The notes: generated from the letters alone by a model not told the origin. A stretch of DNA of 64,000 nt from Lytechinus variegatus (GCF_018143015.1 NC_054748.1:15862967-15926966); one strand, 5' to 3'; numbered from the stretch's first letter, positions 33,766 to 47,104 are shown. Made by a program: numbers and translations.

Positions 33766-36690
33766 TTACAGGTCATTATGCAGTAAGTAAAATTTATATT
33801 TTCTTTTGAATGACAATGTAGAACATGATTGCAACTCAGATGGGATGCTATTCCAGCATTTAGTACCTATGAATATAATGGTAGTTCTTGAAAAATTCAA
33901 TTTCAATAAGGGTAAACGTATATCCCCCTTGGCCCTAGTACTGTATGAATGAATTGTGCTATTCTTAGTAAATAAATTGTTGAAAATTGACGGTAATAGA
34001 CCTTTAAAATAAGAGTACATGAATATTGCAACTTGCATTTGATTTAATTGTAAAACTGTTAAAACATTCATTTTTTTAAAAAGAGGAGAGCTATGGCTGA
34101 GAGGTGGAACATTGCATATTACCCTGATTGCACGCTTTTGAAGTATATACAATCTATTTAAAATGGTTATTCCGCAATTTCCCCATACAATATTACAGTA
34201 CGATAGATGGGGTAATATCATTGTATTATATAACATTAATAGTACTTTCCTAGGAACAATGAACTTTAAGCGGTTGATCATACCGACAGCCTTGGCAATC
34301 TTTGATGAGATGTTATTTACATGATTTTTCCAGGTGAGTTTTTCATCTATTATTATTCCTAGGAATTTAGTTTGCTCTACCTTTTTAACTAAACAATTGC
34401 CAATTTGGATTTTTAGTACTGAGTCATTTATTGTAGAAATTTTTGATTTAAAGACCATAAAGGATGTTTTCTCCAAATTAATAGTTAAACGATTAGCTAA
34501 AAACCATCCATGAACTTTTAGTAGTTCAGAATTTGCAATGTTGACTGTTTCATTTAAATCTGTACCTGAAATAAATAAATTAGTATCATCTGCAAACATA
34601 ATTGAATGGAAATGGTCACTTACATAATTAAAATCATTAACATATAATAAAAACAACAACGGGCCGAGTATCGATCCTTGCGGAACTCCAGTGTTTAAAA
34701 TGAATTCATTAGATGATACATTTCCTATAGATACATATTGTTTCCTATTAAAAAGATAGCTTTCAAACCATTTGTGAACATTTCCTCTTATGCCATAATA
34801 TTCCATTTTTTCAGTAATATTGCATGATCAATACAATCGAATGCCTTCGACAGATCTAAAAAAATTCCAATTAAAAATTTTCTCTGTTCAAAAACATTGG
34901 CAAGATTAGTGGTAAATTCTAAAAGAGCAGAACTTGTTGAATGACCCTGTCTGAAACCAAATTGTCTTTTATACAAAATGTTATTTTTTTTCTATATAAT
35001 TAATCAATTTATTGTAGACAACTTTTTCGAATGTCTTAGCAAAAATAGATAAAAGAGATATTGGTCTATAATTTGATATTCTTGCCTTTTCACCCTTTTT
35101 GAAAACCGGAATTACCTTTGCTACTTTCAAGTGATCAGGAAATATTCCTGAATCAAGCGAATAATTAAAAATATTGCACAGTGGTTGAAAAATAAAACAA
35201 ATAGATTTTTTAAAAACGTCAATGTTAATATCATCAAACCCTGGGCTCTTGTTGATTTTAAAAGTTTTGACAACATCAATAATATCAGCAATACTCACTG
35301 GAGACATGAACAATGAATTGCTTACTCTATTTTCCATATAAAATAAAAAATCTGTGTCACTTGAAGGCATATCATTATTAAGCTTTGATCCTATTGTACT
35401 AAAATAACTATTAAATCGGTTTACAATTTCTTCTGCATCTTCTATTTCTACATCATTATTATCTTTAATCATTGTACATTGCACCTTGGTTTTACACTTG
35501 TTTATGATTTCATTAATTGTTTGCCACGTTTTTTTCATGTCACCATTTAATTGATTAAATTTATTTACATAATATTGCCTTTTACACTTTCTTAATTCAG
35601 TATTAAAAGCATTTCGACACTCCTTGTACCTGTTTTTCTTATATAACGTTGGGTTTTTAATATATTTCCGGTATAGATTATGCTTCTTATTACACATTTT
35701 GCGCAGTACGCTATTAAACCATGGTTTATTCTTTTTTTCCTTACGTTTAATTTCTTTAAGAGGGAAACATTCATTGTACAATTCCTTATATTTATTATAA
35801 AATTGGTTAAATCTGTCATTTACATCACTTAACTCCTCAATGTATGTCCAATCTTGTTGGGCTAATTCTGTACAGAAGTGCGAAATTGAATCAGAATTAA
35901 TATTGCGTTTCTGGTAAGAAGAATTGGGTATATTACACTCTTGGAATTTTGAAATAGAAAATATTGCACAATGATCAGTAAAATCACAGGTAAGTACTCC
36001 TGAAAGACAGACATTGTTAGAAACATTGGTAAAAACATTATCTATTAGCGTAGCACTCTCAGTAGTAACCCGGGTAGGCTTTGAAATTAAAGGGCAAAAT
36101 GAAAATGACGATAATAAATCTAAAAAAGTATCAGATGTTACTGAATTATTCATTAAATTGATATTAAAATCTCCAAGAAAAAAACATTTCTTCTTTTCTG
36201 ATAAAACATTTTGTAATATTTTCTCTAATATTTCAAAGAAGGTTGGAAGTGATTTATCTGGAGGTCTATAGAAGACACATATTAACACATTTTGATCCAT
36301 ATGATAATTAATGATTTCAATACAGATGTATTCTAAAGCATCATCCATTATCTCAAAATCAGTACGTCTTATAAATTTAATGTCATTTCTAATATAAATA
36401 CCAACGCCACCTCCGCGTTTACATAAGCGATTTTTGGCAAGAAAGGCATAATCATACATATTTAAAAAAGAACAATCATCATCTTTCAACCAGGTTTCAG
36501 TCAAACCTATCAATGAGAATTTCTTATCAAAACAGTCCAGATATACATTTAGGGAATCAAAATGTTTCTTAAGGCTCCGACAATTCATGTGAATTATTGA
36601 CAGGTTTTCCTTATTCATACGTTTACTAGCATTTAATTCACTAGGGGTTACATAGGGAGATTCAAAAGGTAATCTATCTGACATTATCAT
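33766..36690 (-). pseudogene. LINE ORF2 (endonuclease-reverse transcriptase) with two frameshifts
   Basis: The first 569 codons (36690-34981) encode the endonuclease and the start of the RT; 34976-34788 encode the RT fingers; 34806-33766 encode palm (MFADDTNLF) and thumb. Catalytic endonuclease residues look intact. The function would be target-primed reverse transcription. Confidence 0.85.
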
Positions 36691-36992
36691 AGCAAAAGAT
36701 AGCTTCTTGCATACATGTATACTGCTGTAGGTGTTTTGTAAGATTACATGTCATTTTGAAAAAACAAGTTATAGAGTGACCGTAATAAAATAGGAGGGTA
36801 GATTACAATAAAAATGAGTTTAAAAAATATGTGGTAGATGAAAATATCAAAGGTATATGTAGATAAGGAAAAAAAAAGACTAAAATGGATCAAAATAATG
36901 TACAAAAAAAAAAAAAATGTTCACGTAAATCAAAAGTGGATGCAGATGCGGATGCAGCCAGGAGTAAAGTGCTAAATTTATCACTGATTAAC

Positions 36993-37325
36993 TTAACTGT
37001 CCAGTCTTCTAAGATCACCAACACTCAAAATGCTCCGCTTTTCAGTTCCTCTGTCAGTCTTGATCAGGGCGAGTATACGTCCATCACTGGTCCATGAGTT
37101 TGCTACACGAGGACAGTTTCTTGTTTCTTTGAGAAGTTGTGCATTGGCTCTAGTCAGATCCTCTTGTATTGATTTTCGTTTTCCAGCTAACTTTCTCCGG
37201 CTCTTCATCACAAGTTGGCGAGTACGGTATGAGACGAACTTTACTATAATTGGGCGGGGACGAGGACGTCTGTTGGCAGATTCAGGCTGCCTCTGCTTGA
37301 ACGACAAGCGATATATCGGTTTGAT
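36993..37325 (-). pseudogene. LINE ORF1 C-terminal part
   Basis: Reads PRPRPIIVKFVSYRTR, then IQEDLTRANAQLL and NSWTSDGRILALI, matching the RNA-binding C-terminal region of CR1/L1-type ORF1 proteins. The N terminus is missing through 5' truncation at about 37327. Confidence 0.6.
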
Positions 37326-37748
37326 CCTTAATTGGTGTTGTTTCAACGCTCCTCTGCTGTGGACCGATATAGAAACCAGGCTGGTGTTGAATTAACACCG
37401 GCTTTTTTGCAGTATGATAACAATATTATCTCTTATAAGAAACATCAACGTCTGTTGTACTTGTTTCAACAAAACAATTAGACCAACAACATATGTATCG
37501 AAGATGACATTGAGGAAATTGATGACATAAGTCAATAACCTAAAACTGCACAATTATGTTTGCACAATTCGATCATCATAAAAAAGTAACTGGGGTTGTC
37601 ACGCAGTCAAGCTTAGCTTATAGTGGCAACCCCTGCAACCTTCTAAAAATCGATAGGTTTTGATAGAAAATGCATTTTTTTTTCAATGTTTTGCTTGTCA
37701 GTTCTATGTATACCATTATTGTATTTCCTTGTTAATGTGTTTATGAAA

Positions 37749-39321
37749 GAGATAAACAAAACACACCTTGTGCTGGCAGCAGAGAAATGTCCTCTAGAAG
37801 AGATGGATCCTCAGTCGAGGTCCTACTGCCAGCCATTTCGGCCCATTATCCTCGATATGGCTATGTGGCAGGAGGCGGGCCAGAAGCATCAAGACGAGAT
37901 GCCACCTCCAGCTGCTTGTTTGGTAAGATGGCTTTATATTTTATTCCAATTCCATGCTGAGGACATTGCGGCAATCTCCATTAAGTCCAAAGTCAGCTTC
38001 CTTCTGTTGGTTATTCCCATTCTTGAGAGGAAGAAATTGAGAGACTTTGTCGCATATCCTCTGCAGCCGATCTCCACTGGGTAGTAGTCTACCTTCCATC
38101 CCCTCTCCTTACATTCTAGGATAAGCCCGGCATATTTTGACGTCTTGTACTCATGGGCTGTCTCAATGTTCTCCTCCCATGGCACAGTCAGTTCACAGAG
38201 GATGACAGAATTGGACTGCTTCGACCAGACTACCATATTTGGTCGCATGTTGGTAGTCACAATCTCACTGGGAAAGGTCATCTGCTCATCCAAGTCTGAG
38301 ACCAATTACCAATCTCTTGCTAGACAAAGGAGCCTACTTGTATGTAGCCTAGCTTTTCTGTTGGCTCCAGTACTTGTTCCAACCTTCACAAATGAGATCA
38401 TCGCTGAAGCTTTTAGTGGTTTGTCTGGTTTGCTTTCTCAATAGTGATCTTTACGGCATTGCTCAGTTCTTTCAAGATCTCATTGTGCCTCCATGTACAC
38501 AGGCCTTCTACCAAAGACACCTGACGATTTGATAGAATGTGTCTGAGTGAACCCTTTCTTCCACATCTATGGCAAATTTCGTTCTCATTCTTGGCTCACC
38601 TCTTCAGGTTATGAGGAGAAGGAAGAATGTCGTAGGTTGCTCGTAACAAATATTTGAGTGTGCCTTTTCCATTTTCCACATGTCTTTCCAGGATAGGGAC
38701 CTTGGTTCTACACACTCCCATCGACACCAAAGCTCCCTGCTGCACAAGGCCAACTGCTTTAGCTATACGTCGTTCCTCCTCTTTGTGACGGATGTGCTTG
38801 CCTTAAAGAAGTACTGGGTCGGATTCATGCCTAGCCCTGCTCTATTGGTTTTTGTAGGCCCAACCATATCCTTATGCCTCAGCCGAGATTCTATTTCCTC
38901 AACTTCTTGCTGGACATTCCGTTTGCATCCTGTGCGAATGTCTGGCGCAGTCCCATTCACAAACTGGTCGCCGGAGGGTTGAGTACATGTGAGACTTTCC
39001 CCCTTAAACTCCTCTGTAAGAGTGCTCAGGGTTAACTTCAGCTTTGTGGAATGGCCATAGAAGCTTATGTTTGTTGTGCATGGAGGGATGTCAAGCCACT
39101 TCTGGATGTGCTGTATCCGCTTAACATGCGTCATTGCAATCTCGTACATCATCAATTGCCACATGATCCTTGGAAAGAGACCGAACTTTAGGCACCACAA
39201 TTTGAGTTTGTTTGGGAGGGTACATTTATCGACACGCTTTAGCCCATCCTCTACCATTGTTCGGATCTCATTTATCTGGTTCTTATCAGATAGATCCTTC
39301 GTGAACCAGAGTGAGCTATCT
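37749..39321 (-). mobile_element. RLE-type LINE relic flanked by a 20-bp target duplication
   Basis: The 20-mer TTGTTAATGTGTTTATGAAA occurs exactly at 37729-37748 and 39322-39341. Minus-strand coding pieces in order: LKLWCLKFGLFPRIMWQL and IQKWLDIP (post-RT region), ICHRCGRKG...HIL (zinc motif), then RPNMVVWSK with ELTVPWEENIE, a PD-(D/E)XK restriction-like endonuclease domain. This order belongs to R2/R4/NeSL-type LINEs. It is 5'-truncated and interrupted by several stops. No poly-A is seen, which fits the group. Confidence 0.75.
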
Positions 39322-39569
39322 TTGTTAATGTGTTTATGAAAAAGTATTGGAAAAACCCACAAATGAAATGAAATTTATATAAAGCTCTAAATTTACCATT
39401 TCATCACTTACGATTTGAATCAGTTAAGTTTGTTCAAAAGTTTTCTAGCTTGCACCAACTGAATTACGTAATCATGTTTTCTGTTTGTTGTGACCAATTG
39501 TAAGCGTGTGTTGTCATGCATTATCGTGTCCATAGAAGTTATCCAATACTGTACTCCTAAGATATTTCA

Positions 39570-39765
39570 TGAGTTGTCACCACTGACGAAGTGGTGTGTC
39601 GCAAAAAGAGTTGCGTTTAACATGTTTAACGCAAGTCAAAATATCAAGCGCATGTCCCGAATACGGGTGCTTCATTGGCTGAAAATCAAGTAACGCTAGA
39701 TTTCTGGAGTTGCGTTCGATCGCAACTCTTTCTGCAAAAGGGCCGAGTGTCAGCAATGGTAAATC
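39570..39765. mobile_element. Possible MITE with internal palindromes
   Basis: Inverted blocks around AAAGAGTTGCG occur at both ends (39611-39625 and 39727-39741), and GAGTTGCGTTCGATCGCAAC marks a central-right hairpin. Ends not fixed. Confidence 0.4.
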
Positions 39766-40439
39766 CTTCATTTGATTTACTGAGAAGTAAGCTCTCCGAC
39801 TGTTATTTCACAGCAAAACGCCGTTTAAAATGTGTAAACAAAAGATTTTTACTTTATGAATCGTACAGAAGTTGTTTAACATTTTAAACAACCATGCTTT
39901 ACTTATCACACTTTGTTGTTTAAGATTCTAAACACATATCTAAACAACTGCTAAACGATTTATATAGTAAACAGCGTTCTTTTTAAAAAGATTGAACAGT
40001 ATTGAGTAACTATTGAAGAATGAAACTTTACCTGGCATTGCTGACAAACTGTTACCACACGACATTTGCTCCCGTGACAATTGCTCCGGGCTTTATTTCG
40101 TCTAAGATAATAGGGCCATATTTTGGTTGCAACAGAGTTTATGTTACAGGTTTAGGATAGGGTATAGTGTTAAAACCAGGGTTGAAGTTGGTCATTCCAT
40201 GAATTTGTGGAATTTCAAGTGGAGCTGTTGGCGTCAGAGCAAATGTCATAAAACCAGTACCAATGACCTATTCTCTATACTGCATATCTTGTGTTTTTTC
40301 GTGATTATCTAAATATCTATTGGTATATCAGTAAATTCATAGAATCCAGTAAATCCAGTGAAAATCACAATTCCCACTAAAACACACACCCATGCACACT
40401 TTTTAAGCATTTCCATTTATTGGAATGCAGGATAAAAGA

Positions 40440-40518
40440 GCATAGGTCCCGTGGCCGGGGTCGAACCCCGAACCTTTCCATGTGTAGCCAGGCACCTTAG
40501 ACCACTCGGCCACGGCAC
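40440..40518 (-). repeat. tRNA-like sequence (SINE head or tRNA pseudogene)
   Basis: On the minus strand TGGCCGAGTGGTCTAAGG (box A, Ser/Leu type) and GGGGTTCGACCCC (box B) are present, and CCGTGGC pairs with GCCACGG. The anticodon stem does not pair well, so a working tRNA is unlikely. A CA/CG-rich simple repeat follows at 40520-40583. Confidence 0.55.
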
Positions 40519-41064
40519 CTCCACACACGCACCTTCTCCCACGCACACTACGCACACCCGCCCTCGCTCGCGCGCGCGCACACAAATTCAGAAGCTAATA
40601 CACATAAAGAGCGGGAGGGGATACAATAAATTCACCAACGGTGAATATGATTAGATTTACGATCGAGAACTAGTTTTTGTATGGTTATAGGAAAAGGTTG
40701 AAGAAATGGAGAGAAATCAAGGGCACAGAATAGTGAGAATTCGGAAAGTAAAAAACAAATAATGTAGAAAACAAATTTCAATTAATTCGCAATTACGTAT
40801 TCGCGGTAGAACTCAACAATGGCAATTTTGCGAGTGGAATAATGTTTTACTTGAGAGAAGCTAGGTCTACTTGATGTTTGGTCAAGTTCTCGAGTGGCCA
40901 ATTTAAGGAGTGTTGAATCAATTCAGGGAAAGTTAAGAACCCACCCGTGCCAACTGACTCCGAGTCGATGCGTATTCATATAATTTTCATTACTATCATT
41001 ATCATTATCGCTGTTACTATCAATGGTTGAACTAAAACGGTTGAACCAATATCGTACTTCACAT

Positions 41065-42430
41065 TCATTTAGTATTTTTTCCCGCCATTTCTCCAATTTC
41101 ATCCCTACATACGCCCACAACTTGAATGACAACCGCTTAATCTTTCAATACAATTAAGCATTGTTCCAAATTGGTTTACCATTGACATGTCAGAGTATTT
41201 TAAACGGTTCTTTTTTTTAATTAAAGACTTGGTTGACAAGCGAGCATGTATATATGACTGTTCACCCTGGGCTAACTGCATTGACCTTGCCTAATCTTTT
41301 TATTTATTTCTCTTCTCTTTCCGTTAACAATGGCAGAATTCATTACGTAATGCATACTGTAAAGTCTAGCGACAATCTGTATAACAGAAACAGATTTTTG
41401 TACGTGCACTATAATTACATTCTTCAACGTTGCATGTTTTATTCATAAAACAACTTTTATTGTTTTTTCTTATTATAAGAAAAATACTTTGATAAAAAAG
41501 AAAGGGAAAGAGAAGGGAAAATATTCTACCCTTTCATGTATCATTGCCAGTGTGTCGATTATAATATACAAACTGTACAGTATGTCTTTTCAACTACCTG
41601 GTTGGAACCATTACTTCTAGCCTCGTACGTAACATTCTTTCATATAGTATTTTTCCCGCCACTTCTCGAATTCATCCCTATATTTACATCTCTCTATCCA
41701 ATTAAGCTTTGTCCCAAATTGGATGACGAATTCATTTTTGGACTTTTAAACGGTCCGTCAGGAAAGATACGATTAGCATGTTTTTTTTGAAAGGTTGTAC
41801 TCTATCATTTAAACCTCAATGCAGTCACGTTGATTTATTACACAGGTTACAAGTAGGCGTGGTTATCATGCACCACCGATCATTCCCCGCCAACCAAAAT
41901 GTCCATGAATATTATTGGTCAATACGTGAGCATGTAAGAACATGACGACTGACCATGGGCAAACTTCATTGACCTTTGCCTAATCGAAAATTGGTTAATA
42001 CAATTGTTTTATCCTTTGATTAAAAGAAAGGGAGAGAGAAGGAAAAATCTATTCTTTTATGTATGTTGATTACGCTAATACAAATGTGTTGAATATGTTG
42101 AATAGTCACGTACTTAACATTTTTCCATATAGTACTTTTTTCCCGCCATTCCTAGAATTCATCCCTATATTTACGCCAACTCTTTTGTGTACCAAGCGCT
42201 TAATCTCTCTATCCAATTACGCATTGTCTCAAAGCGGATTACCAAATTCATTATTTGACTTGTAAACGGTCTGCTGGTGAAGATATGCCGAAAGTTTGTA
42301 GTGTACTTTCATTTCATGTAAACTCAATGCAATCAATTTGCATTATCACATCCCCAGGTTTCAATCACTAAGGCGTGGTTATGCACCACTGATCACTTCC
42401 CACTCAATGAAGTTGTCTATTAAACGATAG
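41065..42430. repeat. Diverged tandem array, ~0.5-kb unit, about three copies
   Basis: Blocks TTTTTCCCGCCA-TTCT (41080, 41650, 42135), ATTCATCCCTATATTTAC, TAAACGGTC and GCGTGGTTATGCACCA recur in the same order. Unit spacing is about 575 and 485 bp. Copies differ widely, so the array is old. No coding sense found. Confidence 0.7.
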
Positions 42431-42879
42431 TTGGCGGGTTCGTGTAGTCACTGTCAATGTAGTCCCCCAGTCTCTTTGACAGTGGTTATCATTCTTTAAA
42501 TCAATTGTTTGTTTGATTTTTTTTATTTTAACTACTACATTTACTACAGTTACTCTAGATGATCGCAAACCTAAACAGACTTTATTTGTTCGTTTTATGA
42601 CTGTCTCAGAAATATTTTCTTTTTCTAATATGTAAGAAACATAATCGTTTCTGGCCACTGAATCTGACATCATGTTTGCTTTTTACCCTACTTTCTTTTC
42701 ATTTTTCTTTATATTCATCTCTCAAGTATATATATATACCACTTCATGTCATCTCAAAAACAGTAATATTTACCAGTAGAAACCTCTGTAATAATAAAAT
42801 GTTCGATATAGCTAAATTTAGGCTCAGTTTGTTAATTATGTCTTATCTCGATTCTCTCTTTGTAAATTCTAAGTTTTGC

Positions 42880-45800
42880 TGCTGAAAGTGTTTTATTGCA
42901 TTTTTTTGGTGGTCGGGCTTTGCTCTTCTGCCTATCATCATTGACCAAGATGGGTCTTATTCATTTTGTACTTGTATATTATGTTCAAATTGCTGATACA
43001 CGAGCACCACTTTCAAACATGAACACACCTTCACGCACATACACATTCACCTGCACCACTTGCACACTTGCAGTTGACCTCTCTCCAAACCTCCGGTACT
43101 TTACATTTCCACGCCCCTCTGTCTGAGTCACAAACTTTTACCCCGGACATTTATCAATATTACACTCCCCAAGAATTTAACAACAAATTTAATAATACTT
43201 GAGACAATATTTCCCTTTTTCATGCAAACATACGAAGTATAAATAAAATCTTTGAATATTTAGTTTACCTCTTACACTCATTAAACAACTTTCATTTTTC
43301 TGTAATTGGCTTAACCGAGACATGGCTACATCAAAATTCCCCAGATATTTTTGATCTACCTAATTATAATTTAATAAGGACAGACCAAAATGAAAGAAGA
43401 GGTGGTGGTGTTGCCTTTTATATTGCACATAATCTTAAATTCTCAGTTCGTTCTGATGCAAAATTATCTCATGCAGAGTGCTTGGTTATAGCGATCAAAA
43501 ATACTAGTTCCAAAAACATTATCATTGGTTTATAGACCTCCTAATTCAAATACAGGCCCCTTTCATGATGAACTAAAGCAATATCTTTATAAAATAGGGG
43601 ATGAAAACAAACATATTTTTCTAATCAATGATTTTGATATTAAGTTCTTGGCCTCAACCGATAATAATAATGTAACTAATTTCATGAAATCGATGTATTC
43701 ATTTGGCTTCCTTTCTATCATAAATAAACCCACCAGAATAAATTCAAATTCGTCAACTCAGATTGATAACATTTTTGGAACGTCCATAATAGCAAAGCTA
43801 TCGGAGGGATACCCTGTTCTGAAGTTTCGGACCACCTACTTATATTTTTTAACATGCAAATGTAAACTACCTTACCCCAAATAAAACAAAATCAAGAAAT
43901 ATTAAAGCAAGATCTAATTTTATAAGATTGGGAAGACGTTAACGATGAAGTAAATCCCAATATTGCTTACAATCACTTTAATGATAAATTAAAACATTAT
44001 GATGAAAAAATATCTCTTTAAGTTAAGTTAAAACCCAACGTAATAAACCCCTTAATCCTTGGATAACAAAAGGTCTACTGAAGTTAATACAGGCACGCAA
44101 TTGACTCTGTAAGTCCCATTTGCGCAATCCAACTGATAATTCCTTGAAAATATATAAAATATATCGTAATAAACTAACAAAATTGATTCGAACATCCGGA
44201 AAATGGCACTATACTAACAAAATAAATAATGAAAGTGGAAATACACATATAACTTGGAAATTATTAAAGAAGTCTTGGGTACAAAAACCCACCCCACCTA
44301 ATGATAACATTACTCTTAATGGATCTAAAACACCTTATCCCAGTCACTCATTCAATGAACAAGGTTATAATATAACCTTGTTCTCAGTTATATCTCCATG
44401 TGTGGCAAAATAAGGGTGGCAATGTTTGGCTTATTTTCTCTTTTTCTTTGGGGCAAATGCTTGATTTTTTACACTGACAGTTTTCATTACACCTATTATT
44501 CATACTACTTGGCTCTTATTTCAATTTGATTCTTTAAATCATTTTTTTCTTAATTAAAAATAGAGATCAAAAAATGAAAATTTTCTTGCCATATTACTTT
44601 CCACCAATAGAGGGCGTACACAAAAATATGCCCAAAATTCAAGTTTTTGAGCGCTCTGGTGAATACAAAAATTATTCCCAAGTTAATAATGTCAAATAAA
44701 TTGCAACTGTATGAAAATTAGTAATTTTGGTTACAAAAGTGATATTTTAATGATTTTTTGAAGTGTGTGCTCTGTACAACATTGGAATACCATAGTCCTA
44801 CCTGTAGATTCACCACAGGCAGGGTGGTAGCAGTGAACAAGTGATCCCAGTCTTTATGCACACTCATTCAATTTTTTTTTTAAGAATATCGGAACCGAAT
44901 TAGCAAGTAAAATAAATATTCCCGATGCACATTTTACAGATTATCTGTCAGATCCAAATCAGGAATCTCTTTTTTTTAACCCGAACGAACCCTTCTTAAA
45001 TTATCAACATTGCCCGTACCCTTCACAATTCTAGATCTTCTGGATCTGATGGCATCAGTATGTTTTTACTCAAGCAAATAATTCACCCTCTTGCTAGCCC
45101 TTTGGCTCACATATTTAAAAACTCCTTATCTCAAGGCGTTTTTCCAGATTTATGTAAGATAGCTAAAGTCAATCCAATTTTTAAGAAAGACAATCCCCAC
45201 GAAAAAAGTAATTACCGTCCCATCTCTTTACTTCTAACAATATCAATAATTCCAGAAAAAATAGTATACACAAGACTTTACAAATTTATCAACAAACACA
45301 ATATTCTAAATTCGAATCAATATGGTTTTAGGAAAATTTATTCAACAGACTCAGCTTTACTTCAAATTTATGACAAAATAACTAATGCCACAGCAAATAA
45401 AGAACACGTAATTTGTATTTTTTGTGATTTAAGTAAAGCATTTGATACTCTTAACCGTGATATTTTACTCTCCAAACTCAATCATTATGGAATACGAGGC
45501 CAATCTCTCTTATGGTTTAAAGATTACTGGAATAATCGAAGGCAATATGTCACTTTTAATAATAATGACTCTGATTCTTTTTTAGTTCGATGTGGTGTTC
45601 CCCAGGGTTCGATTTTATGTCCTCTTTTATCTTTACTCTATATTAATGATATTATAAAAACCTCCTCTATTTTGTCATTTGTCTTATTTGCTGACGATAC
45701 AATATATTTTATTCTCATCAAGACCTTAATTCATTAGCCAGTGTACTAAATCGTGAAATTTACAAGGTATCTAACTGGTTCAAGGCCAACAAACTTTATT

Positions 45801-46847
45801 TAAATACAAAAAAGACACATTTTATGTATTTCAGACATCAATTATATAATATCAACACACCAATTTACATTAACATTGACGGTACGCCTTTAGAATAGAA
45901 AACCAATTCGAAAATCTTGGGTGCAATTATGGATGAATTTCTGTCTTGGAACCAACACATACACCATGTTACAATGTGCGTTTCAAAAAGTATTGGAATC
46001 TGTTCAAAGTTAAAATTCCTTCTTCCTAAAAATCTTTATCTTTATTATACAATTCCTTAGTTTTTTTCCATATATATTATACCGCAATATCGTTTGGGCA
46101 AACTGTGGCTCTTCTAAACTAAACTCTATATTTAAACTTAAAAAAGGAGCTATCGGTATGTGTACAGGCTCACATTACTTGGCTCATAGTGACCCACTGT
46201 TTTACAAACTCAAAACATTAAAAATCTTTGATATTACTAAGATTCAAGGTGCAATATTTATGTTCAAGTATTTTAACAATCAACTTCCTCAGTCTTTTAA
46301 TAATATGTTTAGGTTCCACAGGTCTGTCCACTGCTACCCAACCCGCATATCTGGAAATCTCCACCTCAATAACCCCAAATTATTAATATCCACAAATCTA
46401 TTCAACATTACGGTCCCGATATTTGGAACAATCTTCCAGAAAATATTAAATCATGTTCAACAATCTACTCCTTGAAAGCTAATTTTAAACGTAACATTAT
46501 TACATCTTACGCAGCTCCCTCTATAACTTAATATCTCAACTGCTCTCTGCCGCATCTGCACCTACACCTGCACCGCACCCACTTGATCAATGAAGAACTA
46601 TTATACCTTTACGAGGCCTCCATCATCATCAAGCCTATAATCGCTTACGATGGCGGTCTCCTGCATTCATTTATAATCTTGTTTTGGAAAAACATATAAC
46701 ACATCTTGTTGATATTTATTGACAATATTTATTCTGTTTTCATTTTGTTATAATTATGTATTACCTTTGTATATATTGTATATGTGTATTTTGTCATTCT
46801 GATACTGATGTGAATGCAGAAATAAATTAGATCAAATCAAAATCAAT
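42880..46847 (+). mobile_element. Decayed CR1/Jockey-group LINE with a nested insertion
   Basis: Plus-strand remnants in order: endonuclease (HANIRSINK, LTETWLHQ, RGGGVAFYI; the GDFN block now reads NDFDI), RT (NYRPISLL, SNQYGFRKIYSTDSAL, CDLSKAFD, GVPQGSILCPLL, FADDT) and a 3' UTR with an AATAAATTAGATCAAATC tail. Many stops and shifts: a dead copy. A 504-bp sequence interrupts it at 44357. Confidence 0.8.
44357..44860. mobile_element. 504-bp insertion of unknown type with 12-bp flanking duplication
   Basis: CACTCATTCAAT occurs at 44345-44356 and 44861-44872, bracketing the insert, and the LINE resumes directly after. The insert opens with a perfect hairpin (GAACAAGGTTAT-aat-ATAACCTTGTTC). 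It has no poly-A, no inverted ends and no coding sense. Confidence 0.6.
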
Positions 46848-47104
46848 TGTGTTCAAACTCCTTATAATCGTAACATTTTCAATAAGATGATATCCGAGGC
46901 ATTACTTAATTTTCAAAAGCGATTAATTGCTTTTTCAATATGATTAATAAGGGTCTAGTTCAGATTATAAATTATTGATTCAATCCATAATAAGAATGTT
47001 TGACATCAGAGCATAAAAACCTTCAGTTTCAGAAAGTCCAATTTTTGTTATAAGTTTATGACGTCAAGGATATTTTGATGAATTAGTTTACAGGCCAATG
47101 TAAT

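Larger units (their letters stand above)
33454..37327 (-). mobile_element. CR1-like LINE, nearly intact ORF2, 5'-truncated
   Basis: On the minus strand: the C-terminal part of ORF1 (about 37320-36993; RPRPIIVKFVSYRTRQLVM, then dGRI-type motifs), ORF2 (36690-33766) and a 3' UTR ending AATAAATGAAATGAAATGAAA. ORF2 has an APE endonuclease (NCRSL, LTETWL, RGGGVGIYI, GDFNINL, IDNVF, TDHCAIF) and a reverse transcriptase (NYRPISLLS, QFGFRQGHST, LDLSKAFD, GVPQGSILGPLLF, FADD). Two frameshifts, both in A-runs, interrupt ORF2: an 8-A run (plus strand 34984-34991) with one base too many and a 6-A run (34805-34810) with one too few. Otherwise it reads through, so it is young. It inserted into a foldback MITE. 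Confidence 0.85.

Noticed and set aside
33454-37327. LTR retrotransposon
   Set aside because: No long terminal repeats, gag or integrase; an APE endonuclease fused to RT and an ATGAA tail identify a LINE. No LTR element was found anywhere in the window.
40440-40518. Functional tRNA-Ser/Leu gene
   Set aside because: Boxes A and B are good but the anticodon stem and a standard T arm do not form; treated as tRNA-like repeat.
42404-42673. 89-codon minus-strand frame as a gene
   Set aside because: No recognisable domain; it lies between a tandem array and a LINE with no splice context.
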